Made by a program: the position numbers and the translations under genes
Part shown: positions 24,481 to 33,524 of the stretch, in pieces
How positions within the stretch are numbered: position 1 is the first letter of the stretch
How the letters are laid out: every line of letters starts with the position of its first letter
DNA from: TMED88 sp964515335
GTDB taxonomy: Bacteria > Myxococcota_A > UBA9160 > UBA4427
Reading direction: 5' to 3'
DNA: 64,000 nt
Assembly (NCBI GenBank): GCA_964515335.1
Contig: CAZETS010000020.1
Location: 6,085 to 70,084 of the forward strand
The notes under the pieces: generated by a model
Database searches by the model: none
Told to the model about the DNA's origin: nothing
Seen by the model: the letters and a program-made list of their open reading frames with translations, nothing else

Positions 24481-27027
24481 ATGGCCGCGTACGCGCAGAC
24501 CGGGGGCGAGGGCTGCTTCCACTGCGGTCTGCCGCTGCCCGCCACGCACGCGCCCACCGCCGAGCTCGAGGGGGCCGAGCGCGCCTTCTGCTGCTTCGGT
24601 TGTCGTGCGGTCGCCGAGCTGATCGTCGGCTCGGGCAGCGGCGCCTACTACCGCGAGCGCACGGTGCCCGCGTCGCGCGCCGAGGACCCCGGGCGCGCCG
24701 CCTCGGACGCCGATCTGCTCGCCGACGATCCGGATCTGCTGCGCGTCTTCTCGCAGCCGGTCGGGGGGGACGCCCGCGAAGCGCTGCTGACGCTCGAGGG
24801 CGCTCACTGCGCGGCCTGTGTCTGGCTGATCGAGCGGCATCTCGGCGACCTCGAGGGCGTCGACGATGTGCAGGCGAGTGTGGCGACGGCGCGAGTGCGG
24901 GTGGTGTGGCGACCGGAGGTATTGCCGCTCTCGAGCGTGCTCGGCGCGCTTCGGTCCATCGGCTATGCGGCGCGCCCCCACTGCCCCGACCTCGAGGAGT
25001 CGAGGCAGCGCAGCGACCGGCGCGCCTCACTGCGGCGGCTGGGGGTGGCCGGGCTCGGCACCATGCAGGTCATGATGTTCGCGATCGGCCTCTACGCCGG
25101 CGAGGCCAGCGGCATGGCGAGCGCACACCGCGCGCTGCTTCGCTGGGGGAGCTGGCTGGTGGCCAGCGTGGTGGTGCTGTTCGCGGGCTGGCCGTTCTTC
25201 GCCGGCGCACTGCGCGACCTCCGGCGGCGCGCGCCGGGCATGGACGTGCCCGTCGCCCTCGCGATCGCCGTCGCCTACGGGGCGAGCGCCTGGTCGACGG
25301 CAACGGGCCACGGGCCGGTCTACTTCGAGTCGGCCTGCATGTTCACCTTCTTGCTCGGACTCACGCGACACATCGAGATGAGCGCGCGCCACGCCCGCGA
25401 TGCGCGCGTGCGCGGCCGGCTCGACACGCTGCCCGAGGTGGCGCTGCGACTTGGCGAGGACGGCCCGGAGCGAGTGCCCGCGACGGCGCTCGGCGCGGGC
25501 GATCGTGTCCGGGTCGAGGCCGGAGACGTGGTGCCGGCTGACGGTCGCGTGATCGAGGGCCGGGGCGGCACCGACGAGTCGCTGCTGACCGGCGAGGCGC
25601 ACGCCTGCGGGAAGCGTGTCGGTGACTGCGTGATCGGCGGCAGCCGCTGGCTGTCGGGTGAGGCGGTGCTGCTCGTCGAGCGGCCCGGCGCCGAGAGCAC
25701 CGCTGCGCGGATCCGGGCGCTGCTCGAGCGCGCACAGCTCGATCGACCGCCGGCCGAGCGCCTGGCGGACCGCATCGCCGCCCGCTTCGTGGCCGTCGTG
25801 ATCGTCTGCGCGGCCGCGGTCTTCGGGACGTGGTGGTGGCTCGAGCCGGGCTCGGCGTTGCCCGTCACGCTGTCGGTCCTGGTCGCGACCTGTCCCTGCG
25901 CGCTCTCCCTGGCCACCCCGACGGCGCTTGCCTCGGCGAGCGCGGGCCTCGCCGAGCGGGGCTTCCTGATCGCGCGGGGCCACGTGCTCGAGACGCTCGG
26001 CCGGGTCGACCACGTCGTCTTCGACAAGACCGGCACGCTGACCACGCCGGAGCACCGGGTGACCCGCGCGCACGTCGACGGCAGCTGGTCGGAGCAGCAC
26101 GCGCTGGCCCTGGCGCGCGCCCTCGAGCGCTGGTCCGATCACCCGATCGCCCGGGCCCTCGCAGCGCGCGCTCCGGACACCCCGGAGGCCGAGATCGAAG
26201 CGGACTTCGCCCGCAGGCTTCGGGACGTGCGTGGCGTCGCAGGTCGCGGCGTGGAGGCCCGGCTCGATCGAAGCCGGGTCCGTATCGGCCGGCCGGACTG
26301 GGTGGCTGCGGGGCAGGTCAGCGGGCTCCGCCCGCCGGCGCCGGACGACGACGAGAGTTGGATCGCGCTGGCGGTCGACGACGTGGTCATCGCCTGGCTG
26401 GCTGTCGGCTCCGTTCCGCGCGCCGGTGCGGCGGCGCTGGTGTCGTGGCTTCGGGACCGGGGGCTGCTGGTTTCGCTCTCGAGCGGAGACCCCTCGCGGC
26501 GGGCCGTCGCTCGGCTGGCCGCCCGGCTGGGCATCGACGAATGGCGGGCCGGCGAGCCGCCCGAGGGCAAGCTCGAACAGGTGGCGGCCCTGCAGGCGCG
26601 GGGCGAGGTGGTGGCGGTCGTCGGGGATGGCCTCAACGACGCGCCGGTGATGTCGCGGGCCGATCTCGGCATCGCGCTGGCGGGGGGCGCCGATCTGGCG
26701 CGGGTTTCGGCGGATGCGGTGGTGTTCGGCGAGCGGCTCGACTCCATCGGGGAGGCCTGGCGGCACGCGGCGCGCACCCGGCGCATCATGCGCCAGAACA
26801 TGACGTGGGCGGTGCTCTACAACCTGTCGATCCTGCCCGCCGCTGCGCTCGGCTGGGTGGCGCCCTGGATGGCGGCGCTCGGCATGTCGGCGAGCTCGCT
26901 GATCGTGGTGGGCAACTCGCTGCGGCTGCGGGGCGTGCGGGCCTCGCGGAGGAGCGGGCACGAAGCGGCCGCCGGCGTCGAGGCCGACGAGCCGAACACG
27001 CGCTCTGCGGTGTGGGTGGGGTCGTGA
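24481..27027 (+). CDS. ccoI: Copper-translocating P-type ATPase CcoI (FixI)
   Basis: P1B-type ATPase exporting Cu(I) to the periplasm for the cbb3 CuB centre. The 848-residue protein starts with the CcoI-type cysteine cluster (CFHCGLPLP, CCFGCRAVAEL) and then a heavy-metal-associated domain with AHCAACVWLIERHL. Further motifs are TGEAHACG, the metal-translocating TCPCALSLATPTALA, phosphorylation site DKTGTLT, SDHPIARAL and GDGLNDAPVMSRADLG. About eight membrane helices are expected. All catalytic residues are present. The ATG is used; an in-frame extension upstream merely overlaps fixH. Confidence 0.96.
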   Translation: MAAYAQTGGEGCFHCGLPLPATHAPTAELEGAERAFCCFGCRAVAELIVGSGSGAYYRERTVPASRAEDPGRAASDADLLADDPDLLRVFSQPVGGDAREALLTLEGAHCAACVWLIERHLGDLEGVDDVQASVATARVRVVWRPEVLPLSSVLGALRSIGYAARPHCPDLEESRQRSDRRASLRRLGVAGLGTMQVMMFAIGLYAGEASGMASAHRALLRWGSWLVASVVVLFAGWPFFAGALRDLRRRAPGMDVPVALAIAVAYGASAWSTATGHGPVYFESACMFTFLLGLTRHIEMSARHARDARVRGRLDTLPEVALRLGEDGPERVPATALGAGDRVRVEAGDVVPADGRVIEGRGGTDESLLTGEAHACGKRVGDCVIGGSRWLSGEAVLLVERPGAESTAARIRALLERAQLDRPPAERLADRIAARFVAVVIVCAAAVFGTWWWLEPGSALPVTLSVLVATCPCALSLATPTALASASAGLAERGFLIARGHVLETLGRVDHVVFDKTGTLTTPEHRVTRAHVDGSWSEQHALALARALERWSDHPIARALAARAPDTPEAEIEADFARRLRDVRGVAGRGVEARLDRSRVRIGRPDWVAAGQVSGLRPPAPDDDESWIALAVDDVVIAWLAVGSVPRAGAAALVSWLRDRGLLVSLSSGDPSRRAVARLAARLGIDEWRAGEPPEGKLEQVAALQARGEVVAVVGDGLNDAPVMSRADLGIALAGGADLARVSADAVVFGERLDSIGEAWRHAARTRRIMRQNMTWAVLYNLSILPAAALGWVAPWMAALGMSASSLIVVGNSLRLRGVRASRRSGHEAAAGVEADEPNTRSAVWVGS

Positions 27028-27215
27028 GCAGTCTGCTGTTCCTGATTCCGATCGCCCTGCTGCTGCTCGGTGTGGCGGTGTGGGCCTTCGTCTGGGCCGT
27101 CGATCACCGGCAGTTCGACGACCTCGACGAGGTGGCGGAGCGCATCCTGTTCGACGACGACGAGGCCCGCGTGGCCCCGCGCTCTGGCGCCGACGAGCCG
27201 GACGAGCACGTATGA
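27024..27215 (+). CDS. ccoS: cbb3 oxidase maturation protein CcoS
   Basis: 63-residue single-helix protein required to insert cofactors into cbb3 oxidase. A membrane helix (about 4-25, LFLIPIALLLLGVAVWAFVW) is followed by the family hallmark VDHRQFDDLDEVAERILFDDD. The GTG start overlaps the ccoI stop (GTGA) and the stop overlaps the next ATG, as expected in a tightly coupled operon. Confidence 0.93.
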   Translation: MSSLLFLIPIALLLLGVAVWAFVWAVDHRQFDDLDEVAERILFDDDEARVAPRSGADEPDEHV

Positions 27216-28009
27216 GCGATCCGGGCACGCTGCCGGCCGGGCTGGCGGCCGCCTTGCTGATGGGGCTGCTCGGCAGTCCCCACTGCATCGGGATGTGCGG
27301 CGGTATCGCGACGGCTCTGGCGCCGCCGCTCGCCGGCCCGGGTCTCTCGCGCTGGCGCACGACGGCCATCCCGGTCGCGCTGGGGCTCGGCCGGGTCGGT
27401 TCCTATGCGCTGCTCGGGGCCGCAGTCGGAGCGCTCGGCGATGCCACGGCGACGGCCGTCGGTCTGGCGGCCGGCCCGCCGGCCCGGGTCGTGCTGGGCG
27501 GCTTGTTCATCCTGTTCGGGCTGTCGGTGTCGGGCTGGTGGCCCGGTGCACTGGCCTGGCTCGAGCGCCCGGCCGCGAAGCTCTGGTCTGGTATCGCTCC
27601 GCTCGCGAAGCGCACGCTTCCGATCGAGGGGGCCGGCCGCGCGCTGCTGGCAGGCGGGCTCTGGGGGCTTCTGCCATGCGGGCTGGTGTACGGAGCGCTC
27701 GCGGGCGCCGCAGTGCTGGGCTCGGCCGCCGAGGGGGCGCTCTGGATGGCGGCCTTCGGGCTGGGCACGCTGCCCGCGGTGCTCGGCGCGAGCCTGCTGG
27801 GTGGCGGCGTCCGCGCGTTGGCGGCCCGGCGCAACGTGCGCAGCGCCGCCGGCGCTCTGCTGATCGCCGCGGGCCTCTGGACGCTGGCCTCGCCTGTCGG
27901 GATGCAGTGGCTCGTCGGCGCTCACCCGGGGCACCACGGCGCGCACGACATCGAGCACGCCGAGCACGTCGACCACGTCGAGCACGCAGATACGCCCGAA
28001 GGCCTGTGA
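27212..28009 (+). CDS. Sulfite exporter TauE/SafE-family (CcoH-position) membrane protein with His-rich tail
   Basis: 265-residue polytopic protein, about six helices, of the cytochrome-biogenesis/SafE type commonly last in cbb3 operons. The N-terminal LLGSPHCIGMCGGIATAL has Cys, Met and His residues suited to Cu(I) binding, and WGLLPCGLVYGALAGAA forms the second half of the repeat. Residues 242-258 (HPGHHGAHDIEHAEHVDH) make a striking histidine-rich tail that could hold metal. The start overlaps the ccoS stop. The role is probably copper handling for oxidase assembly, by context and family. Confidence 0.88.
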   Translation: MSDPGTLPAGLAAALLMGLLGSPHCIGMCGGIATALAPPLAGPGLSRWRTTAIPVALGLGRVGSYALLGAAVGALGDATATAVGLAAGPPARVVLGGLFILFGLSVSGWWPGALAWLERPAAKLWSGIAPLAKRTLPIEGAGRALLAGGLWGLLPCGLVYGALAGAAVLGSAAEGALWMAAFGLGTLPAVLGASLLGGGVRALAARRNVRSAAGALLIAAGLWTLASPVGMQWLVGAHPGHHGAHDIEHAEHVDHVEHADTPEGL

Positions 28010-28042
28010 GCGCCGCGTGGCGGTCCGCGGCCCCAAAGCAGA

Positions 28043-28072
28043 ACGCCCCGCCAGCTTGGGCTGGCGGGGCGT
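28043..28072 (+). terminator. GC-rich hairpin ending the cbb3 operon
   Basis: A perfect 13-bp stem (ACGCCCCGCCAGC and its complement) with a TTGG loop lies 33 nt after the last oxidase-cluster gene. No T-tract follows, so it may act as a stability or pausing element rather than a classical terminator. Confidence 0.6.
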
Positions 28073-28211
28073 CACAGGGGGAGGGCGGTGGACTCATTTT
28101 GGGGGGTGAGAGGTTGGACACTTCGAATCGAAATGACCAATCCACCGCCACTCCGGAACCTGTCTGATCTGCTGTGCCCCCGGCTGCGCTCGTTGGCGCC
28201 CTGAGTGGATT

Positions 28212-28230
28212 GTTCGAGTATCACTCGAAC
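28212..28230. repeat. 19-bp palindrome, possible operator (site 1)
   Basis: GTTCGAGT-ATC-ACTCGAAC: perfect 8-bp arms with a 3-bp spacer, about 275 bp before miaB. The shape fits a dimeric repressor site. Confidence 0.55.
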
Positions 28231-28336
28231 TCTACGAAAAAGCAACGACCCGATCAGTAGAATTCCGCCCCCGGTCGGCGGAGCGCATCGCGGGGCTCTC
28301 GGGGCTGCCTCCGTGCCCCCTGGAAATCGAAGAAAT

Positions 28337-28355
28337 CAACTATTTCAAATAGTTG
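28337..28355. repeat. 19-bp palindrome, possible operator (site 2)
   Basis: CAACTATTT-C-AAATAGTTG: perfect 9-bp arms around one base, AT-rich in a GC-rich genome, about 150 bp before miaB. It is the same overall length as site 1 but different in sequence. Confidence 0.55.
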
Positions 28356-28504
28356 CAGGAAAGACTTCCAGCTCGAACCGGATCGCAGGACGGCCGGGCG
28401 GCAGGCTTCCGGTTGGCCCTGTCGTGGCCCTCCAGTACGTTCCGCCGCCCTCCACCGGCTGCGGCCCCTGCGCCCTCCGCCCCTCCGCTCGCGAGGCCCG
28501 ACCC

Positions 28505-29905
28505 TTGTCCAGCTCGGCCAGCTTCTTCATCCGCACCTACGGGTGCCAGATGAACGTCCACGACTCGGAGAAGCTCGCGAACCTGCTCCACCACGCGGGC
28601 CTCACCGCCGCAAACGCCGAGGGCGACGCGGACCTGCTCGTCATCAACACCTGCTCGATCCGCGACAAGGCCGAGAGCCAGCTCTACTCCGACCTGGGCA
28701 AGCTGCGCGCCTGGAAGGCCGAGCGGGCCGGCCGGGCGATCGGGGTGGGTGGCTGCGTGGCCCAGCAGGTGGGTGATCGGCTGCTGTCGCGCTTCGCGCA
28801 GCTCGATTTCGTGTTCGGCACCCACAACCTGCGCATGGTGCCTTCGATGATCGACGCCGCGCGCCAGGGAGCGCGCAGCGCCGACACCAGCGAAAGGCGC
28901 TCGCAGGACCGCTTCGACCTGCCCGAACGGCATCCCCAGCTCGCCGGGCGCTCGCCGGGCCGCGCCTTCGTGACCGTGATGGAAGGCTGCGACATGTTCT
29001 GCACGTTCTGCATCGTGCCGGCCACGCGCGGTCGCGAGATCAGCCGGCCCGCCGCCGCGATCGTCGCCGAGGTGCAGGAGCTGGCCGATCGGGGCATTCG
29101 CGAGATCACCCTGCTCGGTCAGACCGTCAACGCCTACGGGCGCCACGACGCGCGCCGGGGCCGCTCGGCGGCCGCCGGCAGCCTGCCGTTCGCCGAGCTG
29201 CTGGCCAGACTCGACGCGGTGCCCGGAATCGAGCGCATCCGCTACACGAGCCCCCACCCGCTGTTCTTCGACGCTGCGCTCGTGGCGGCCCACGCCTCGC
29301 TGCCGAGTCTCTGTCCCCACGTCCACCTGCCGCTGCAGAGCGGCAGCGACCGGATCCTGGGTGCGATGCGTCGCCGCTACGATCGCGAGGCCTTCTCGGG
29401 CATCGCCGGGGCCCTGCGCGCCGCCGTGCCGGAGATCGTGATCACCAGCGACCTGATCGTGGGCTTTCCCGGCGAAACCGAGGCGGACTTCCAGGACACC
29501 CTCTCGCTGATGCGCGCGGTTGGCTTCGAGGACAGCTACAGCTTCGTGTACTCGCCCCGGCCGGGCACCGCGGCCGCCGAGCTGCCGGGCCAGGTCGACC
29601 GCGAGGAGGGGGGGCGGCGGCTGACCGAGCTGCAGGCCCTGCAGCGCGAGCTCACCATGGCGTACCACCGCAGTCGGGTCGGAAGCCGCACAGAAATACT
29701 GATCGAGGGCGAGAGCCGGCGGGGTGGCGGGCAGCTCTGCGGCCGCGACCCGCAGCACCGGATCGTGAATCTGGTGCCCGGCGAGATCAGCCCGCCGAGC
29801 GACCCCGTCCCCGGCGACCTCGTTCCGGTCGATCTGGTCGAAGCCACCCCCCACTCGCTGCTCGGGACGCCCTGCGCGCCCCCACCCGTCCCGCACCCCG
29901 GCTAG
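28505..29905 (+). CDS. miaB: tRNA-2-methylthio-N6-dimethylallyladenosine synthase MiaB
   Basis: Radical-SAM methylthiotransferase acting on i6A37 of tRNA. The 466-residue protein has the N-terminal cluster cysteines in RTYGCQMN (C14), NTCSIRDKAE and VGGCVAQQ, and the radical-SAM cysteines in EGCDMFCTFCIVPATRG. LPLQSGSDRIL and DLIVGFPGETEADF are typical. A C-terminal TRAM domain (about 385-450) is present, slightly extended with a Pro-rich tail. No ATG exists near the N-terminus; the TTG at 28505 gives the normal family N-terminus and has GAGG 8 nt upstream. Transcription may start within the palindrome-bearing region upstream. Confidence 0.95.
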   Translation: MSSSASFFIRTYGCQMNVHDSEKLANLLHHAGLTAANAEGDADLLVINTCSIRDKAESQLYSDLGKLRAWKAERAGRAIGVGGCVAQQVGDRLLSRFAQLDFVFGTHNLRMVPSMIDAARQGARSADTSERRSQDRFDLPERHPQLAGRSPGRAFVTVMEGCDMFCTFCIVPATRGREISRPAAAIVAEVQELADRGIREITLLGQTVNAYGRHDARRGRSAAAGSLPFAELLARLDAVPGIERIRYTSPHPLFFDAALVAAHASLPSLCPHVHLPLQSGSDRILGAMRRRYDREAFSGIAGALRAAVPEIVITSDLIVGFPGETEADFQDTLSLMRAVGFEDSYSFVYSPRPGTAAAELPGQVDREEGGRRLTELQALQRELTMAYHRSRVGSRTEILIEGESRRGGGQLCGRDPQHRIVNLVPGEISPPSDPVPGDLVPVDLVEATPHSLLGTPCAPPPVPHPG

Positions 29906-30060
29906 CCCGGAATCCGTCGCCTGACGGTGAAGGCGAGCTCCGGTTGCGCCGATGAATCGGGGCGACGCGCCGTCGCCGCGCCGGTGGCGGCGGACGCATC
30001 GGGGACTCCGAGCCGATCCGCGCCCTCGTTCGGGCCGCGGGCCGTCGGGCGAGGGACGGG

Positions 30061-31902
30061 ATGTCGAGAGCGCGGGTGCTTGCGGTCGACGATCAGCGCT
30101 ACTTCCGCGACCTGATCGAGGGCCTGCTCGGCGACGAGGGCTACGAGGTCCGGACCGCCTCGAGCGGCGCCGAGGCGTTGCACGTCCTCGAGCGCGAGGA
30201 GTTCGACGTCGTCGTCAGCGATCTGGTGATGCCCGGCATGGACGGGGCGGCCCTCGTTCAGCGCATCAAGGAGCGCCTGCCCGATCAGGAGATCGTGATG
30301 GTCACCGGGGTGGTCGACGTGAAGAGCGCCGTCGAGGCCATGAAGCTGGGCGCCACCGACTACATCGTCAAACCCTTCGACCGGAGCCATCTGCTCGATT
30401 CACTGGAGCGCATCCTGCAGCGGCGGCGCCTGCGTGACGAGCACGCGCGGCTGATCGGCGAGAACCTCGAGATCATGGGGGCGCTCTCGCTCTACGAGCG
30501 CGCGGCGGGGCTCTTCTCGACGCTCTCCATCGAGGCCCTCTCGGAGCGGGTCATCGAGGGGCTCTGTCTCGAAACCGGTGCCCAGGGCGGCGTGCTCTGG
30601 GTGGCGGACGCCGTCGACGACCCGCAGATCGTGCTCCAGAGCGCCCGCGGCCTGATCCGCCTGGACGAGGAGTCGAAGCAGTTCGACTTCGCGCAGCTCG
30701 GCGACGAGTGCCGGGCGGAGCTCCTCGAGGGGCGGGCGGTGGTCCGGCCGCTGACCCGCGGCAACGCCTCGAGCGAGGCCCTGTACGTTCCGCTGCGCCG
30801 GGCCGGGGCACTGCTCGGCATCGCCCGGCTTTCGGACAAGCTCGACGCCGACGGCTTCGACGAGCGCGATCGCACGGCCGCCGCGAAGTTCGCGGGCTTC
30901 GGGGCGGTGGCGGTGGTGAACGCGCTCGAGTTCCGCGCACTCGAACGCCGCTCGCTGCGCGATCCCACCACCCGGGCCTACACGCTCGCCTACCTGCACG
31001 ACGCGGTCCGCCACGAGATCCAGAAGGGCAGCCGCTTCGGTCACCGGTTCTCGCTGATCCGGTCCGACCTCGACGGCACCGGCGATCTGCGCCGCGGCCG
31101 CTCGGAGGCGGAGTTCGCACACTGGCTCGAGTCGCTTGCCCGGCAGATGGGCGGAACGCTGCGCGCCACCGACCTGCTCGCGACGGCGAGCGCGTCGAGT
31201 CACCGGATGCTCCTGCCGCAGACCGACGCCCTCGGGTCGGCCGTCCTCGAGAACCGGCTGCGCGAGGTCATCGAGGCTGCCCTCGCCGAGTCGGCTCGCG
31301 ATGGCGAGCCGGTGCCGCGGCTCACCATCGCCTCGGCCACGTATCCGACCGACGGCACCCAGCTCGACACCCTCGAGGCAGTCGTCGAGGCCCGGCTCGA
31401 GGAGAATCGCCAGAGCCTCTTCGAGGCGGCGGGGCGCGGTGTCGATTCGTTCGCGGCGATGCTCGAGACGCTGGCCGAGCGCGCGGACCCCGAGCCCGTC
31501 GAGATGGCCGGGCAGATCACCCGTTTTGCGCTCGACGACCTCGGGCGGCGTCCGGCGGACCGCGGGCTGCTCTTCCTGTCGCCGGCCGGCGGCCTCGCAC
31601 CGGACCTGCTCGAGCGCATCGAGCGGCTGGCCGTCGGCTCGTCGCGGACAGAGCTCGTGATCGTCGGCGAGAAGTGCGCCGCGCTCGACCCGGCCGCCCA
31701 CGTCACCTGGGTGTCGCCGCAAGCGGTCGGGACCGACCGGCCGTTCCTGCTCTACTACGGCGATGCCCCCGCCTACGCGATGTCGACGGCCCACGCGGAT
31801 ACCGGCGCGGGTCCCGGTCTCTTCCACACCAACGACCGCCTGCTCGTGGGGCGCTTGTTCTTCCAGCTGCAGCGGGACCTCGGGCTCCCGCAGAGCGCCT
31901 GA
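30061..31902 (+). CDS. Response regulator with GAF-like and degenerate GGDEF domains
   Basis: 613-residue cytoplasmic signalling protein. The N-terminal receiver is complete: acidic pair D10-D11, phospho-acceptor D54 in VVSDLVMPGMDG, T82 and K104 in VKPF. A GAF-like region (about 150-295) follows, then a GGDEF fold from LRDPTTRAYTLAYLHDAV with FSLIRSDLDG. Where GGDEF should stand the sequence reads TASASSHRM, so it cannot make c-di-GMP but might bind nucleotide. The last 130 residues (RGLLFLSPAGG through FHTNDRLLVGRLFFQLQRDLG) are an unnamed conserved-looking module. The start has GAGGGACGGG directly upstream. It is the first of three signalling genes; no histidine kinase is nearby. Confidence 0.85.
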   Translation: MSRARVLAVDDQRYFRDLIEGLLGDEGYEVRTASSGAEALHVLEREEFDVVVSDLVMPGMDGAALVQRIKERLPDQEIVMVTGVVDVKSAVEAMKLGATDYIVKPFDRSHLLDSLERILQRRRLRDEHARLIGENLEIMGALSLYERAAGLFSTLSIEALSERVIEGLCLETGAQGGVLWVADAVDDPQIVLQSARGLIRLDEESKQFDFAQLGDECRAELLEGRAVVRPLTRGNASSEALYVPLRRAGALLGIARLSDKLDADGFDERDRTAAAKFAGFGAVAVVNALEFRALERRSLRDPTTRAYTLAYLHDAVRHEIQKGSRFGHRFSLIRSDLDGTGDLRRGRSEAEFAHWLESLARQMGGTLRATDLLATASASSHRMLLPQTDALGSAVLENRLREVIEAALAESARDGEPVPRLTIASATYPTDGTQLDTLEAVVEARLEENRQSLFEAAGRGVDSFAAMLETLAERADPEPVEMAGQITRFALDDLGRRPADRGLLFLSPAGGLAPDLLERIERLAVGSSRTELVIVGEKCAALDPAAHVTWVSPQAVGTDRPFLLYYGDAPAYAMSTAHADTGAGPGLFHTNDRLLVGRLFFQLQRDLGLPQSA

Positions 31903-31922
31903 GCGCAGTGGTGGCGAACGTG

Positions 31923-33524
31923 ATGCCGAGCGCGGACACCCGGAACGGGAGCGAGGGGAGGCTCGAGGGCCCGACCATCGTGGTGGCGGACGGCAACACC
32001 GGCCGCGGCAACCGCATCGTCGACGAGTGCTCGACGGCGGGCTTTGCGTGCCGGCTCGCGGCCCACGGCGCGGCGGCACTCGAGATCGCTCTGGCCACCC
32101 GGCCGGCGGTGATGATCGCGCCGCTCGACCTGCCGCTGGTCGACGCCGTGAAGCTGGCGGAGATCCTGCGCGCCAACCCGCGCACGCGCGACACCAGGTT
32201 CGTCTTCCTCGGACCGCAGGGCGACCTCGGCAGCAGCGGGGGGATCGGCGATCGGTTGCTCGAGCCCGACGCGCGGCCGCACGACATCGTGATGGCCGCC
32301 GCCGAGGTGATCGAGCGGCAGCATCGTATCGAGTCCCTCGACGTGGTGAGCCGCCCGGGCGCCGCCGCCGAGGGCGAGATCGGCGATCTGCCCCTCGCCG
32401 ATCTGTTGCAGTCGCTGCTCCTGCAGCGGCGCAGCGGGCGCCTCGAGGTGCGGCGCGAGGGCGAGCACGGAGACCCCGGGCTGGCGCGGCTGACGCTGCG
32501 CGACGGGGAAGTCATTCACGCCGAGGTCGGCGCGGTCTACGGCGAGAAGGCGCTCTTCCGCGTGATGGCCTGGCCCGCCGGCCGCTTCGTCTTCGAGGCG
32601 GGCGAGCCCGACGAGCCCGCCCTGATCCTCGTCCCCACGCGGCGGCTGCTCGTCGAGGGGCTGCGGCAGCTCGGCGAGTGGGACCGGCTCTCCACCCGGC
32701 TGCCGCCGCTCGACTCGCCGGTGCGGCTCGACGTGAAGGGCTCGGAGTTGCCCGACATCGTCCACCCCCTCACCCGCGAGGTGCTGGCGCTGCTCGGGCA
32801 GCACTCGACCGTACGGGACGTGCTCGACCACAGCGTCTTTCCCGACTTCCAGGTGTTGCGCACCCTGCACACCCTGGACGAGCGGGGCCTGATCGAGCTG
32901 GGCCGCGCCCCGCTGCCGGGGCCGCCGGTGAGCGAGCCGGTCGAGCGACTCCTGAGCGACGTGCAGGCCCGCCGTCTGGCCGACTGGGTCCGTGATCGGG
33001 GCGCTGGGGCCGACGCCGACCGGGCAGTCGCCAAGTTGTTGGTCGCCGCCGCCTCGCCGGCTTGTCTGCCCGAGTTCCTGCGTCTGCTCGCGGCCGTCCC
33101 CGAGGTGGATCTCGAGATCGATCCCGAAGGGGGCGGGTCGGCGGCCGATGGGCTGGCGACGCTCGGCCGGGTCGCGGTCTCGGACGAAATCGTCATCGAG
33201 CTCGTCAACGTGCCCACCGGCGAAGGCTGGTCGCCGCTCTGGCCGATGGCGGGCCACGGCGCCCTTGGCACGTTGTTCCTGCTCGAGCCGCCGGTCGGCG
33301 AGGCCGCCGATCGCCTCGGGTCGATCACCTCGAGCCTCTCGCGCCTCCCCGGGGCGCGCACCTTCCACGTGGTGCTGCTCGGCAAGGACGATCGCCTCGG
33401 TCCCGACGAGCTGCGCGAGAACCTCACGCCGATCGACGAAGCGTCGCTGTTCCTGCTGCCGACGCAGAGCGACAAGGACCCCGCTGCGCTGTTGCGTGGC
33501 CTGTTTGCGAGGGTGATGCCGTGA
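31923..33524 (+). CDS. Pseudo-receiver/PATAN (DUF4388) domain protein
   Basis: About 533 residues. The N-terminus aligns by eye with a response-regulator receiver, but the phospho-acceptor Asp position holds Pro (PAVMIAPLDLPLVDA) and the conserved Lys is missing, so it should not be phosphorylated. A PATAN/DUF4388 domain follows: GDLPLADLLQSLLLQRRSGRLEV to WPAGRFVFEAG, about residues 155-235. The C-terminal part (TFHVVLLGKDDRLGPDELRENL) is unassigned; no P-loop is visible. PATAN proteins are common in Myxococcota-type genomes. The start could also be GTG 31908 or 31911. The stop overlaps the next gene (GTGA). Confidence 0.75.
   Translation: MPSADTRNGSEGRLEGPTIVVADGNTGRGNRIVDECSTAGFACRLAAHGAAALEIALATRPAVMIAPLDLPLVDAVKLAEILRANPRTRDTRFVFLGPQGDLGSSGGIGDRLLEPDARPHDIVMAAAEVIERQHRIESLDVVSRPGAAAEGEIGDLPLADLLQSLLLQRRSGRLEVRREGEHGDPGLARLTLRDGEVIHAEVGAVYGEKALFRVMAWPAGRFVFEAGEPDEPALILVPTRRLLVEGLRQLGEWDRLSTRLPPLDSPVRLDVKGSELPDIVHPLTREVLALLGQHSTVRDVLDHSVFPDFQVLRTLHTLDERGLIELGRAPLPGPPVSEPVERLLSDVQARRLADWVRDRGAGADADRAVAKLLVAAASPACLPEFLRLLAAVPEVDLEIDPEGGGSAADGLATLGRVAVSDEIVIELVNVPTGEGWSPLWPMAGHGALGTLFLLEPPVGEAADRLGSITSSLSRLPGARTFHVVLLGKDDRLGPDELRENLTPIDEASLFLLPTQSDKDPAALLRGLFARVMP

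Larger units (their letters stand above)
28073..28504. other. Noncoding region between the oxidase operon and miaB
   Basis: No supportable gene. It holds two perfect 19-bp palindromes and an AT-rich stretch around 28321-28360 that contrasts with the GC-rich surroundings. An open frame runs through it into miaB, but its composition and lack of similarity to MiaB N-termini argue against translation. Confidence 0.6.

Noticed and set aside
19000..28139. Shared 12-mer TCGAAATGACCA at 19000-19011 and 28128-28139, on either side of the oxidase operon
   Set aside because: Intriguing position, but an exact 12-mer match in 64 kb can occur by chance and it is not extended.
28205..28504. 100-residue N-terminal extension of MiaB
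   Set aside because: MiaB proteins begin just before the TYGCQMN motif; the extension runs through two palindromes and has no similarity to the family.
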